A stretch of 64,000 nucleotides of DNA from Psychromonas sp. MB-3u-54 (GCF_002836415.1 NZ_PJBP01000172.1:1-64000), one strand, 5' to 3'; shown: positions 1-8,689, counted from the stretch's first letter. The notes: generated from the sequence alone by a model not told the origin. Made by a program: numbers and translations.

Positions 1-404
1 AATCGGGGTAATAAACCAAAATTTTCTTGAATATCCGCATTGGCGACATCATCCTGCAGTGCAAATAAAAAACCAATCACAACATCAGCCTGCTCAGGAT
101 CAGGTTGATAGACATAACCTTTAGTCTCTAAGTAACGAATTATTTCGCTGCGAATATAGGCTTTAAGCTGGTATTCGCTTTTACTATCAACCGCTGATAA
201 AACCAGGTTATATTCATTCTCCCAGGTAAAATCCCTAAAGGCAGGTAATACCTTTTTGGGGTTCGCGCTGCTGACCAGTGTGATACGCTCTGCTTTTTTC
301 TGCATTTCAGCCTGTTGCAGTTGCGCTTCCGAGGAAGGGGTACTACAACCGCTAAGGCTTAACCCAGCAAACAGCAAACCAACCAGTAAAACTATTCTTC
401 TCAT
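1..404 (-). CDS. Putative outer-membrane lipoprotein, DUF4136-like (partial, C-terminus off the left edge)
   Basis: The reverse strand opens with ATG at 404, preceded by a GGAG ribosome site, and stays open to the window edge. The N-terminus is a short basic-hydrophobic signal ending in a lipobox (LSGC, Cys about residue 20), so it should be cleaved by signal peptidase II and lipid-anchored. The mature part begins with a Gln/Lys/Glu-rich stretch, and later reads ADVVIGFLFALQDD. This layout resembles DUF4136-type lipoproteins, but the family assignment is tentative because the C-terminus is missing. The start lies 17 bases after the dusA stop on the same strand, so the two are probably co-transcribed. 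The function is unknown. Confidence 0.72.
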   Translation of the reverse strand, partial: MRRIVLLVGLLFAGLSLSGCSTPSSEAQLQQAEMQKKAERITLVSSANPKKVLPAFRDFTWENEYNLVLSAVDSKSEYQLKAYIRSEIIRYLETKGYVYQPDPEQADVVIGFLFALQDDVANADIQENFGLLPR

Positions 405-421
405 ATTATCTCCGTTAAAGG

Positions 422-1414
422 TTAACCATCAACAACAAATGCCGCTGCTTTTTCCATCACTTCAATGCCCGCACCCGGCAAATGGCCGTTTTCGCTTAAA
501 TGGCGACGCCAAGCCCGCGCACCCGGCAAACCTTGAAATAATCCTAACATATGGCGGGCAACATGCTTAAAATATGCCCCATCGCTGAGTTGCTGCTCAA
601 TATAGGGATACATCTGATCTAACACCTCAAAGCGGGTTAAGATCTTATCCTTGCCCGAAAACAAGCGCTGATCAACAGAACTTAATAAATAGGGATTAGT
701 GTAGACTTCTCTGCCCAACATCACACCATCAAGATATTGCAGATGAGTTTCACATTCATCAAGCGTTTTAATGCCACCATTGATAGCAATAGTTAACTGC
801 GGGAAATCTTTTTTTAGTTGGTATACACGCTCATAATCAAGTGGTGGTACATCACGATTTTGTTTAGGGCTTAAACCACTCAGCCAGGCTTTACGTGCAT
901 GCACTATAAAAGTATCACAGCCTTTTTCCGCAACTTGACTAACAAAGTCACATAAAAAAGCGTATGAATCTAAATCATCAATGCCGATCCGCGTTTTCAC
1001 CGAGACGGGCAAACCCGTTGCATCTTTCATGGCTTTTATGGCATCACCAACCAACTTACCTTCCGACATCAAACAAGCACCAAAGCGACCGTTTTGCACA
1101 CGATCCGAGGGGCAGCCAACATTCAAATTAATCTCATCAAAGCCGCGCTCTTTACCTGCCAGTGCCGAGGTGGCTAAATCAAGCGGGGCTGATCCACCTA
1201 ACTGCAGACAAACCGGATGTTCAGCCGCATCTTTTTGCAGGTAATCCCCTTTGCCGTATAAAATAGCGCCGGTTGTTACCATCTCGCTATAGAGCAAAGT
1301 GTTTTTACTCATGACACGATGAAAGTATCGGCAGTGCCTGTCAGTCCAATCGAGCATCGGTGCTATGGAAAAACGGTTTGAAGGGTAAAGGCAGGTTGTG
1401 TCTGGGTTTGTCAT
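422..1414 (-). CDS. dusA: tRNA-dihydrouridine(20/20a) synthase DusA
   Basis: This FMN-dependent enzyme reduces uridine 20/20a in the tRNA D-loop to dihydrouridine, using NADPH. The 330-residue length is normal for DusA. The barrel starts with [18 protein letters not shown], and the catalytic cysteine lies in [19 protein letters not shown] at about residue 100. VKTRIGID, the phosphate-binding INGGI segment and [15 protein letters not shown] follow as expected. The C-terminal helical domain contains the [20 protein letters not shown] signature of DusA. It probably forms a two-gene unit with the downstream lipoprotein gene. Nothing looks damaged. Confidence 0.95.
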   Translation of the reverse strand: MTNPDTTCLYPSNRFSIAPMLDWTDRHCRYFHRVMSKNTLLYSEMVTTGAILYGKGDYLQKDAAEHPVCLQLGGSAPLDLATSALAGKERGFDEINLNVGCPSDRVQNGRFGACLMSEGKLVGDAIKAMKDATGLPVSVKTRIGIDDLDSYAFLCDFVSQVAEKGCDTFIVHARKAWLSGLSPKQNRDVPPLDYERVYQLKKDFPQLTIAINGGIKTLDECETHLQYLDGVMLGREVYTNPYLLSSVDQRLFSGKDKILTRFEVLDQMYPYIEQQLSDGAYFKHVARHMLGLFQGLPGARAWRRHLSENGHLPGAGIEVMEKAAAFVVDG

Positions 1415-1520
1415 TGGTATTGCTCACTTTTCTATATACTAGTTTTACGTTGAATTGCGTTTAATCACTTCCCGTTTCGTTTTATAGCACCCCTATAGTC
1501 CCCCTCAAAAAATAGGATTT

Positions 1521-2433
1521 ATGGCGGCACTCTCTATTGAAACAAGAAAATTATGTCATGGTAATCTGCACTTTAAAGCGATTGTTATTGCGAAAAAGAA
1601 CGGAGCAATGATACACAGAGAAGGCCAAACTTTCAAAAAGAAAGAATCGGCCCGAACCTGGGCGAAAAACAAAACCCAAGAGTTTGGCGTTCACAAACAT
1701 AAAACCTGTTTGAGGGGTGATCTGTTTGATAAGTTTATCAATGTTCGCTTTCTTTGGGATAACACCGGGCGGACTAAGCAATATATGATTCATACCAATC
1801 CGCATAAATATCTGACTTATCTTACTTGTTAAAATTCACGCTCGCGTCGTTGTTTTCAATTCCAATAGCCAGCTATTGCTCAATCAAACGTCTTGCTATC
1901 ATTACTTTTTCCTGCGCAATTTTAGACCCTTTACTTATGCGGATTGGTATCAGATGCTCTGTGATTGTGATGTTGCTAGTATCCAAACTGACTCACTCAG
2001 ATTGAGCATTGCAAAAATAGACTCGCGGCAGGAGCTCAACCGCAAACAATTTACCATGATATTGCCTACCTTCGGTCAGTGATAAAAAAAGCACTTCCCA
2101 TTTTTAATATCAAAGCCGACTTTGAGATATTTGAAGAAACTGTTCCCGTGCTTATTGAGATTAAGTTAATGGGTAAAAGTAACAAACGCCCCCAGCACAC
2201 TACTAGCAATGAGGTTAAGCGATTAAAAGGGGGAACCATTAATCGCCCCTTTTTTAGCTGGATTTTTTAACATTGCAAAAAAACAGCCGTAAACAAGCGG
2301 GCTGATTTTCCCGTGTAACTCACGTAGTGTAACAGCAGGTTTTCAGCGCGTTCGTAATGAGCAAGCCATTGAAGACTTACGCTATCACGACTTAAGGCGA
2401 GAAGGTGCAAGCCGATTATTTGAATATGAGTGA
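1521..2433 (+). pseudogene. Decayed tyrosine recombinase (phage/island integrase) remnant
   Basis: Two parts of one integrase are readable, separated by frameshifts and stops. The first (1521-1832) has an N-terminal arm-domain look: a short-chain FKAIVIAKKNG start and FKKKESARTWAKNKTQEFG. The second, at about 2326-2433, reads SVTAGFQRVRNEQ followed by IEDLRYHDLRREGASRLFE. This is the box II region of tyrosine recombinases (HxLR, here HDLR; the usual following H is R) and ends in a stop, so the C-terminal catalytic tyrosine is missing. The middle (1833-2325) has no convincing continuous frame. A second copy of part of the N-terminal segment lies at 16738-16855. The gene cannot make a working recombinase and marks an old integration event beside the tyrosine genes. 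Confidence 0.72.
2219..2255 (+). terminator. Hairpin followed by C/T tract
   Basis: Arms GCGATTAA (2219-2226) and TTAATCGC (2239-2246) enclose a 12-base loop and are followed by CCCC and a T run. It has the form of a rho-independent terminator on the plus strand but lies inside the decayed integrase, so it may have no current role. Confidence 0.4.
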
Positions 2434-2559
2434 CGTGATTTAATGGATTCACACACCTCAGTTAAGACATCATAAACTTAACTAGAGAAACAGAATGATA
2501 ACACGCAAAAACATTCAAATTGGATGCAATATCGATCATCAATGAGCAAGGTTACAATA

Positions 2560-2850
2560 ATGTTGACGCACTAGGTATTACCCAATTTTACTTGGTAAAT
2601 GGATTAGAGAAGCTGAAAAAGATGATGGGCTAGCCTTTAGAGGCAATGCTAAGTTAACGCCTGCGCAATTAGAAATCAGTCAACCCAAAAAAGAAAAGCG
2701 AAAACTTAAAATGGAGCGTGAAATCCAAAGGCGACGGTCTTCTTTGCAAAAGAAACGAAATAAAGTATTCGTTTCTTACTGAGCATAAGAAGACCTGGCC
2801 AGTGAGCATCATCTGCCCGTTGATAGATGTGGAAAGTCGCAATGACTGCA
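2560..2850 (+). pseudogene. IS3-family transposase remnant (OrfA end, OrfB start)
   Basis: The plus strand reads LGKWIREAEKDDGLAFRGN, then KLTPAQLEISQ and a Lys/Glu-rich stretch ending KMERE. This is the HTH/leucine-zipper end of an IS3-family OrfA. A frameshift later it reads KYSFLTEHKKTWPVSIIC, the typical start of OrfB, and is then lost. Stops precede the readable part. It is a fragment of about 290 bases, not a functional element. Confidence 0.7.
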
Positions 2851-2853
2851 GTT

Positions 2854-2880
2854 AACTGAATTCGGGATAAGAATTCAGTT
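2854..2880. repeat. IS982-type terminal repeat forming a perfect 10-bp palindrome
   Basis: AACTGAATTC (2854-2863), a 7-base loop GGGATAA, then GAATTCAGTT (2871-2880). The 20 bases CTGAATTCGGGATAAGAATT (2856-2875) recur exactly, inverted, at 9282-9301, at the outer end of an IS982 remnant. This is therefore most likely a solo IS end. Confidence 0.6.
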
Positions 2881-2921
2881 TATATAGGGATGAAATAAAG
2901 TATTAGAGGGAGAAGCAAAAC

Positions 2922-2950
2922 AAACTCTACGGGAATAAGCAGTAGAGTTT
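2922..2950 (-). terminator. Probable terminator of the hppD-maiA operon
   Basis: A 9-bp stem (AAACTCTAC / GTAGAGTTT) with an 11-base loop lies 43 bases past the maiA stop. On the minus strand it is followed by GTTTTGC, so the T tract is modest. Confidence 0.5.
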
Positions 2951-2992
2951 GTTGGGCAGTACAAGCTCTTAAAGTTTATGTATGATCTTCCA

Positions 2993-3628
2993 TTATGCTA
3001 TTTTACAGTCTGCTTGATTTTCTGGCTTAGCTCTATCAAAGCCCTCTAAAGTATTGCAAGCTTCATAAATGGCTAAAATTTTAGGGAACTTTTCCATAGA
3101 TAAATTAAAACGCAATGCGTTATACACCATAGGAATCAAATAAACATCAGCTAACGTCACCGTAGTTCCAAAACAATATGGCGTTGCCAATAATTGAGTT
3201 TCTAGGGCAGTAAATCCTTCAATAATCCAATGATGATACCAACTCATTTTATCATCAGCGTTAACATTAAGCTCATTTGTTAAATATTTTAGAACGCGCA
3301 AATTGTCAAGAGGATGAATATCACAAGCAATAATATTACTCCAGTTTCGAATAGTAGCTGCAGTAAAACTATCGTTTGGAAGTAATGGGATCTCAGGATA
3401 CTCTGCTTCCAAATACTCCAATATAGCGGTTGACTGATTAATTATCTTACCGTCATCAAGTTTTAATGAGGGAACTAACCCTTGTGGATTGATGCCCGTA
3501 TATTCTGACTTAGCATGTTCACCTTCCAATAAATTAACCGCTATCAGCGTATGCTTTATCTCTTTAATATTAAGCGCAATACGCACACGATATGCGGCTG
3601 AAGAACGAAAATAAGTATAAAGTTCCAT
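2993..3628 (-). CDS. maiA: Maleylacetoacetate isomerase (zeta-class glutathione transferase)
   Basis: It isomerises maleylacetoacetate to fumarylacetoacetate with glutathione, the next-to-last step of homogentisate breakdown. The 211-residue length is normal. The zeta-class signature SSAAYRVRIALN occupies residues 9-20, with the catalytic Ser/Cys-loop at the N-terminus of the thioredoxin-like domain. NPQGLVPSL and NQSTAILEYLE form the glutathione-binding part, and the all-helical C-terminal domain contains TLADVYLIPMVYNA. It is the last gene of a minus-strand run hppD-VOC-fahA-maiA and starts 17 bases after fahA. The context strongly supports tyrosine catabolism rather than a generic GST role. 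Confidence 0.93.
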   Translation of the reverse strand: MELYTYFRSSAAYRVRIALNIKEIKHTLIAVNLLEGEHAKSEYTGINPQGLVPSLKLDDGKIINQSTAILEYLEAEYPEIPLLPNDSFTAATIRNWSNIIACDIHPLDNLRVLKYLTNELNVNADDKMSWYHHWIIEGFTALETQLLATPYCFGTTVTLADVYLIPMVYNALRFNLSMEKFPKILAIYEACNTLEGFDRAKPENQADCKIA

Positions 3629-3645
3629 ATTTTTGCCTAAAATTA

Positions 3646-4956
3646 TTATACAGAAGGAAGTACGGTACCTAATACTTCACCAAAACCAATACGTATAGCA
3701 CCTTCTTTTTGGCAGTAACCACGCATAACGACAGTATCACCATCTTCTAAGAAAGTTCGTTTTTCCCCATTACGTAAAGTGAACGCTTCCTTTCCGCCAC
3801 GAGATAACTCTAACATTGAGCCAGCTTGTTCATGTTCCGGGCCAGATTGTGTTCCAGAGCCTAATAAATCTCCGGCATTCATTGCACAACCGTTAACACT
3901 ATGGTGTGTAACTAATTGAGCAATAGTCCAATAAGAGTATTTAAAGTTAGAGTCACTGATTTTAACCGCTTGTTCATTGGCACTTCGCATTTCCTTTGTT
4001 TGAATAAGGCATTCAAGATGGATATCTAAACCGCCAAATTGACTGTTATTTTCACTGCTTAAGTAGGGCAAAGGTTGGGGGTCATTTTCAGGATGAGAAA
4101 AATTAATTCTATATGGCGCTAATGCTTCTGTTGTTACAATCCAAGGAGAGATAGTTGAAGCAAAGTTTTTTGCTAAGAATGGACCTAAAGGCTGGTATTC
4201 CCATGCCTGAATATCTCTTGCAGACCAGTCATTGAACAAGCACAAGCCAAAGATATGATCTTCTGCATTTTCTATATCAATACGTTCCCCTAATCGGGTA
4301 CTTTGGCCAATAAAAATACCCATTTCCACTTCGTAATCTAAGCGCTCACAAGGTGCTAATACTGGTGCTTCGGCATCTGTTGCCTTAAGCTGGCCATATG
4401 GACGAGGAAATTCTTGCCCAGAAACATCAATCGTAGAAGCTCTTCCATGATAGCCAATAGGAACCCATTTATAATTCGGGAGTAACGGGTTATCTGGACG
4501 AAATAGTGAGCCAACCGCTGTTGCATGATGAATAGAAGTGTAAAAATCAGTGTAGTCACCAATTTGGCAAGGCATACCGTATATCACCTCGCTTTGTAAA
4601 ACGAGACAGTTATGGAGTTTTTCCTCTTCTGAAGCTCCGCTACGTAATGCTTTTGACAAAGCTAAACGTAATGCTGAATTGGCATCTTTGCCTAATGCCA
4701 TAAGCGTATTTAATGTTGATTGTGCAGCCGCTTCAGCGGCTTTTTGAGCAATACCCGTAAAAATACCAAGTTTTGCAACCTCAGCCATATCTAAAACATA
4801 GTCGCCTATAGCCACCGCGCCTCTATTTCTTTGCTCTGAGCCTTTTTTACGAAACGTAGCAAAAGGCAAGTTTTGAATTGGAAAGTCACTCTTGTTATTG
4901 GCCGATGTTACCCAACTAGACAGGGTGATGTCGTGCGTTTCATTTAATAAAGTCAT
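3646..4956 (-). CDS. fahA: Fumarylacetoacetase
   Basis: It hydrolyses fumarylacetoacetate to fumarate and acetoacetate. I place the start at ATG 4956 (MTLLNETHDITLSSWV, 436 residues). The frame is open further upstream to 5037, but that stretch overlaps the preceding VOC gene and lacks family similarity. The N-terminal SH3-like domain contains FPIQNLPFATFR and GDYVLDM. The catalytic domain has YTDFYTSIHHATAVG, the metal-binding YEVEMGIFIG, NDWSARDIQAWEYQPLGPF and LLGSGTQSGPE, all characteristic of FAH. It starts 16 bases after the VOC gene stop. The acetoacetate it releases would feed the CoA transferase and thiolase encoded at 10.5-13.1 kb. Confidence 0.94.
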   Translation of the reverse strand: MTLLNETHDITLSSWVTSANNKSDFPIQNLPFATFRKKGSEQRNRGAVAIGDYVLDMAEVAKLGIFTGIAQKAAEAAAQSTLNTLMALGKDANSALRLALSKALRSGASEEEKLHNCLVLQSEVIYGMPCQIGDYTDFYTSIHHATAVGSLFRPDNPLLPNYKWVPIGYHGRASTIDVSGQEFPRPYGQLKATDAEAPVLAPCERLDYEVEMGIFIGQSTRLGERIDIENAEDHIFGLCLFNDWSARDIQAWEYQPLGPFLAKNFASTISPWIVTTEALAPYRINFSHPENDPQPLPYLSSENNSQFGGLDIHLECLIQTKEMRSANEQAVKISDSNFKYSYWTIAQLVTHHSVNGCAMNAGDLLGSGTQSGPEHEQAGSMLELSRGGKEAFTLRNGEKRTFLEDGDTVVMRGYCQKEGAIRIGFGEVLGTVLPSV

Positions 4957-4972
4957 GATATGTTGTCCATAG

Positions 4973-5503
4973 TTAATCTTTCTTATGTAACCAAGCGGCG
5001 TGATTTGGAGCCACTTTAGTTTCTGCCCATTCATCAATCATTATTTGAGCGACGCTGTTCAGTTTTTTATATTGCTCTGCTGTTCCGGTATTTGCCGCAA
5101 GCTCTAAACGATGCCCATTGGGATCAAAGAAATAAATAGACTCGAAAATAGTGTGATCTGTAGGGCCCAATACTTTCACACCTTGACTTTCAAGCTCAAT
5201 TTTAGCTTTAAGTAAATCATCAACACTATTAACTCTTAAGGCGAGGTGTTGAACCCAGATTGGGGTACTCTCATCTCGTCCCATATCGGGTGAATTTGGG
5301 ATTTCGAAAAATGCTAAGACATTTTCGTTACCTGCATTGAGAAAAATATGCATATAAGGATCAGGCTCTTTCGTTGACGGAACCTCATCCTCTGCAATCG
5401 ATAAGACGAGGTCCATATTAAGTTTTTCTTTATACCATTGTGCGGTTTCTTTTGCGTCTATACAGCGATAAGCCACATGATGAATTCTATCTATTTTAAT
5501 CAT
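4973..5503 (-). CDS. VOC-superfamily metalloprotein in the usual position of homogentisate dioxygenase
   Basis: This 176-residue protein has two beta-alpha-beta-beta-beta modules of the vicinal oxygen chelate fold. I use ATG 5503 (MIKIDRIHHVAY), which has a GGAAG ribosome site, rather than the frame start at 5518. Putative metal ligands are His9 (IHHVAYR), Glu67 (FFEIP), His86 (VQHLALRV) and Glu134 (HRLELA). The His/His/Glu set matches type I extradiol dioxygenases, and the additional Glu67 also fits a glyoxalase-I-like site. It lies between hppD and fahA, where many gammaproteobacteria have hmgA, and no hmgA is in the window. It may therefore be an alternative ring-cleavage enzyme for homogentisate (inference) or an accessory lyase/isomerase. 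The exact reaction cannot be decided from sequence. Confidence 0.85.
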   Translation of the reverse strand: MIKIDRIHHVAYRCIDAKETAQWYKEKLNMDLVLSIAEDEVPSTKEPDPYMHIFLNAGNENVLAFFEIPNSPDMGRDESTPIWVQHLALRVNSVDDLLKAKIELESQGVKVLGPTDHTIFESIYFFDPNGHRLELAANTGTAEQYKKLNSVAQIMIDEWAETKVAPNHAAWLHKKD

Positions 5504-5585
5504 AACGATAACTTCCAATTATTAAATAATGAGTTTGATCAGTGATGTAAAGGGAATAATTCATCCCTCTTCACAATAAAAAAAC

Positions 5586-6665
5586 TTACTTTTCATTACC
5601 AATAACACCACGATCAAGCTGTTCACGTTCAATAGACTCGAATAACGCTTTAAAATTACCTTCACCAAAGCCATCATCTTTCTTACGTTGGATAAATTCG
5701 AAAAATACGGGCCCCAGAGTTGCCTCTGAAAAAATTTGTAATAACAAACGAGGAGGGCCATCTTCAGTAGTACCATCTAACAAAATGCCTCGAGGCTGCA
5801 GTTGGTCAACAGGCTCAGCATGACCAGGTAAACGCTCTTCCAACATGTCATAATATGTTGATGGAGGAGCCGTCATAAACTTAACGCCCGATTTTTTCAA
5901 ACGATCCCAACAACTAATAAGATCATCACAAGAAAAAGCGATATGTTGAATACCCTCACCATTGTATTGCATCAAAAATTCTTCAATTTGACCACCACCG
6001 CCAGCCGACTCTTCATTTAACGGTATACGGATTTTTCCATCTGGTGCCGACATTGCTTTTGACAATAAACCGGTATATTCACCTTTAATATCAAAGTAGC
6101 GAATTTCACGAAAGTTAAAAAGATCTTCATAATATTTGGCCCAATGTTCCATTCTGCCACGGTAAACATTATGTGTAAGGTGATCCAATGTATGGAAACC
6201 ACAACCTTCAGGGTTTTTATCCACCCCTTCAATCCAGTTAAAATCGATATCGTATATCGACTGCCCTTCAGCATAGCGATCTATTAAATAAAGCGTCGCG
6301 CCACCGATACCTTTTATAGCGGGTAATCGTAATTCCATAGGCGCAGTTGGAATATCTACCGATTGTGCACCTTTATTAATTGCTTCAGCATGGGAAAACT
6401 GAGCATCTTTAACACGAAAAGCGAGTCCGCATGCAGAAGGACCGTGCTCTTTAGCATAATGATAAGCATGGCTATTTTTTTCATAATTAGTGATTAAACT
6501 GATATCTCCTTGTCGCCATAACATTACATCCTTAGATTTGTGTGTTGCGACCATAGTAAAACCCATTGCTGTAAATGCAGGCTCTAAAATACCTTTTTCT
6601 GGTGCAGTAAATTCTACAAATTCAAAGCCATCTAACCCCATAGGGTTTTCAAATAAATCAGACAT
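5586..6665 (-). CDS. hppD: 4-hydroxyphenylpyruvate dioxygenase
   Basis: It converts 4-hydroxyphenylpyruvate to homogentisate with Fe(II) and O2. The start is ATG 6665 ([14 protein letters not shown], 359 residues), 7 bases after a GGAG site; the frame extends four codons further but without a ribosome site. The iron ligands are visible: the His of LDHLTHNV, the His of GIQHIAF and the Glu of FFEFIQRK. The substrate-pocket [11 protein letters not shown] and the C-terminal [18 protein letters not shown] are canonical. It is the first gene of the minus-strand operon hppD-VOC-fahA-maiA. A 20-bp operator-like palindrome (6689-6708) lies just upstream, overlapping a TATAAT box, which suggests repression by the MarR-type regulator encoded at 14.3 kb. 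Confidence 0.96.
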   Translation of the reverse strand: MSDLFENPMGLDGFEFVEFTAPEKGILEPAFTAMGFTMVATHKSKDVMLWRQGDISLITNYEKNSHAYHYAKEHGPSACGLAFRVKDAQFSHAEAINKGAQSVDIPTAPMELRLPAIKGIGGATLYLIDRYAEGQSIYDIDFNWIEGVDKNPEGCGFHTLDHLTHNVYRGRMEHWAKYYEDLFNFREIRYFDIKGEYTGLLSKAMSAPDGKIRIPLNEESAGGGGQIEEFLMQYNGEGIQHIAFSCDDLISCWDRLKKSGVKFMTAPPSTYYDMLEERLPGHAEPVDQLQPRGILLDGTTEDGPPRLLLQIFSEATLGPVFFEFIQRKKDDGFGEGNFKALFESIEREQLDRGVIGNEK

Positions 6666-6688
6666 TTTTATCTCCAAATCACTTTAAC

Positions 6689-6712
6689 TTAGTAACGGTT
6701 GTTACTATTATA
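6689..6712 (-). promoter_or_regulatory. hppD promoter -10 box with overlapping tyrosine-regulon operator
   Basis: TTAGTAACGGTTGTTACTAT (6689-6708) matches the repeated operator motif of this cluster. The minus-strand TATAAT (6712-6707) overlaps its upstream end. I see no good -35 at 17 bases, so the exact promoter is uncertain. The location, 24-43 bases before the hppD start, fits repression. Confidence 0.6.
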
Positions 6713-6803
6713 ATCTAATGTAATATCATTTATTATCAATGTCAAAGTGATAAGTAATATATTTAAGAATTTTTTTAAATATATTGTTTATTATTATTTT
6801 ACT

Positions 6804-6832
6804 TTGACTTTAGTAACGGATGACACTAAAAT
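6804..6832 (+). promoter_or_regulatory. Sigma-70 promoter toward the TonB-receptor stub and aminotransferase
   Basis: TTGACT (6804-6809), 17-base spacer, TAAAAT (6827-6832). The spacer is filled by operator copy 6810-6829, the same arrangement as at the permease promoter at 14875. Confidence 0.65.
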
Positions 6833-6860
6833 CAACGAAATTAGTAACAGATGATACTAA
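6810..6860. promoter_or_regulatory. Twin operator sites for the tyrosine regulon
   Basis: TTAGTAACGGATGACACTAA (6810-6829) and TTAGTAACAGATGATACTAA (6841-6860) are near-palindromic and their centres are 31 bp apart, about three helical turns. The same pair with the same spacing occurs at 14881-14931. The likely binder is the MarR-family protein encoded at 14325-14801; this is inferred from association, not shown. Confidence 0.68.
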
Positions 6861-6886
6861 AGTGAGAATGTAACGGGGGGGATTCA

Positions 6887-7045
6887 ATGATAAAAACCTG
6901 TCTACTTTGTAAAGTAATGTTCGCAATAGGTATTAATCTAGGTAGTTCTGCTCTTTCTGCACAAGCAGCCGAGGCTCCTGAAGCTGATAATGATGCGACT
7001 CAAAATATTGAAAAAATATTTATAATTGGGCTAACTAGATACTGA
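6887..7045 (+). pseudogene. N-terminal stub of a TonB-dependent receptor
   Basis: A 52-codon frame begins at ATG 6887, seven bases after a GGGGGG ribosome site. It encodes a signal-peptide-like N-terminus ending in a likely cleavage site (SALSAQAAEA), followed by DNDATQNIEKIFIIG, which looks like the TonB-box start of an outer-membrane receptor (usually IEKIxVTG). It then stops. No plug or barrel sequence is recognisable before the aminotransferase gene at 7284. It is the first frame downstream of the operator-controlled promoter at 6804. It is probably the remnant of a receptor gene whose body was deleted; a real short peptide is less likely. Confidence 0.55.
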
Positions 7046-7283
7046 TAAACTTAATTAAATTAACCGAATATTCGGACTGTTGATCTTTGTTTTAATCTTG
7101 CAGGTAGTTGATTATCTGGTATAAATCACATCGAAAAAAATATTAAAGGGATTGCCATACCCTTATTAATGATCACAGTGCAATAGCATATTTATTTGGC
7201 AAGCTATAGCAGAGGTAAATGAAAACTTATCAAAGATTGGCATTTTATTAACTTTAAGAACTTAATATAAGGAACAGTAAAAT

Positions 7284-8474
7284 ATGTTTGAACATCTGAA
7301 TGCTCAGCCAGCAGATCCAATTCTTGGCCTACTCACAGCCTGTAATCAAGATAATAATCCTAATAAGGTAGACCTTGGTGTTGGTGTTTATAAAGATGAC
7401 TTAGGTCATACCCCTATTCTGCAATGTGTAAAAACGGCAGAAATATTTAGAACTGAAAATGAAATGTCTAAGGTCTATATTGGCCCAGCAGGTGATTCTG
7501 GCTTTAATACACAAATGACCAAACTCATTTTTGGTGAACATAATATTATTGAACAAAACCGTAGTCGTACTATCTCAACACCTGGTGGTACTGGCGCCTT
7601 GAGAGTTGCTGCAGAGTTTATCAAATCCTGCAAAAATGATGCGCGCATTTGGGTGAGTAACCCGACTTGGGCTAATCATCAGAGTTTGTTTAGTAGTGTG
7701 GGGATAAAGGTTGAGGCATATCCTTATTATGATTATGAAAATAAGTCTCTTGATTTTGACGGTATGATGACAACCTTGTCACAAGTTAGTGCCGGTGATG
7801 TCGTTTTGCTTCACGCATGTTGCCATAACCCAAGTGGTATGGATTTGACACAAGAGCAATGGCAACAAGTAACAGCGCTTGCTAAAGACAAAGGTTTCAC
7901 TCCATTGATTGATATGGCCTATCAAGGCTTTGGTCAAGGGCTGGAGCAAGATGCCTTTGGACCTAGATTAATGGCAAATGAGTTACCTGAATTATTACTT
8001 TGCAGCTCATGTTCAAAGAATTTTGGGCTTTATCGTGAACGAATTGGCGCTTTCACTATTGTTGCAAAAAGTAGCAGCAGTGCTGATATTTCATTATCTG
8101 TTGCTTTATCGGTAGTACGTAGTATTTACTCTATGCCACCGGCTCACGGCGCCGCCTTAGTAAATATTATTCTCAGTTCTGATGAGTTAAAACAACAGTG
8201 GTATAACGAACTAGCGGTAATGCGCGATCGAATTGCGCATAATCGACACTTGCTGGTAGAAAAATTAATTACTAATGGAGTGAAACAAGACTTTAGCTTT
8301 ATTACGCGTCAGTCAGGGATGTTTTCTTTCTTGGGAATAACTCCAGAACAAGTAGTAAGTCTGACTAATGATTACAGTATTTATATGGTTGATTCTTCTC
8401 GGATTAGCATAGCAGGGATTAGTCATAACAATATAGATTATCTCGCGAAGTCAATTAGCGAGGTGATTAAATAG
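7284..8474 (+). CDS. Aromatic amino acid (tyrosine/aspartate-type) aminotransferase
   Basis: This class I PLP aminotransferase has 396 residues, normal for the AspC/TyrB group. It starts MFEHLNAQPADPILGLL and contains VDLGVGVYKDDLG and TPGGTGALR. NPTWANH and CCHNPSGMDLT are the PLP and substrate segments, and SCSKNFGLYRERIG carries the PLP-binding lysine. It has an AAGGAAC ribosome site and is divergent from hppD, sharing the operator-rich intergenic region. The expected role is transamination of tyrosine to 4-hydroxyphenylpyruvate, the HppD substrate. The family also handles aspartate and phenylalanine, so tyrosine specificity rests on context. About 240 bases of apparently non-coding DNA separate it from the receptor stub. 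Confidence 0.9.
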   Translation: MFEHLNAQPADPILGLLTACNQDNNPNKVDLGVGVYKDDLGHTPILQCVKTAEIFRTENEMSKVYIGPAGDSGFNTQMTKLIFGEHNIIEQNRSRTISTPGGTGALRVAAEFIKSCKNDARIWVSNPTWANHQSLFSSVGIKVEAYPYYDYENKSLDFDGMMTTLSQVSAGDVVLLHACCHNPSGMDLTQEQWQQVTALAKDKGFTPLIDMAYQGFGQGLEQDAFGPRLMANELPELLLCSSCSKNFGLYRERIGAFTIVAKSSSSADISLSVALSVVRSIYSMPPAHGAALVNIILSSDELKQQWYNELAVMRDRIAHNRHLLVEKLITNGVKQDFSFITRQSGMFSFLGITPEQVVSLTNDYSIYMVDSSRISIAGISHNNIDYLAKSISEVIK

Positions 8475-8590
8475 GCTTATAGAAATTTTTACAGTCTTAG
8501 AACATGCCGCTTACATAAAAATAGTCTTTCATTTGTTAAGTTTGAGGCTGCATTTTCTTTGGCTTACAAAATTTCCAGAGGCTGTTGAAG

Positions 8591-8638
8591 TTTGAATTTT
8601 GAATTTTGAATTTTGAATTTTGAATTTTGAATTTTGAA
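8591..8638. repeat. 7-bp tandem repeat (GAATTTT)n
   Basis: Six full GAATTTT units run from 8594 to 8635, with partial units at both ends. It is not inside a gene and lies just beyond the inner end of the IS982 remnant. Confidence 0.9.
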
Positions 8639-8689
8639 CAGCATGGTGATTTGGTATAGCTGGTTTTACCAAAAATTAACCACAGAAAA

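Noticed and set aside
1551-1805. 84-codon minus-strand frame over the integrase fragment
   Set aside because: It is antisense to the recognisable integrase sequence, has no ribosome site and no domain.
3646-5037. 463-residue start for fumarylacetoacetase
   Set aside because: The first 27 codons overlap the VOC gene and have no similarity to the family; ATG 4956 gives the normal start.
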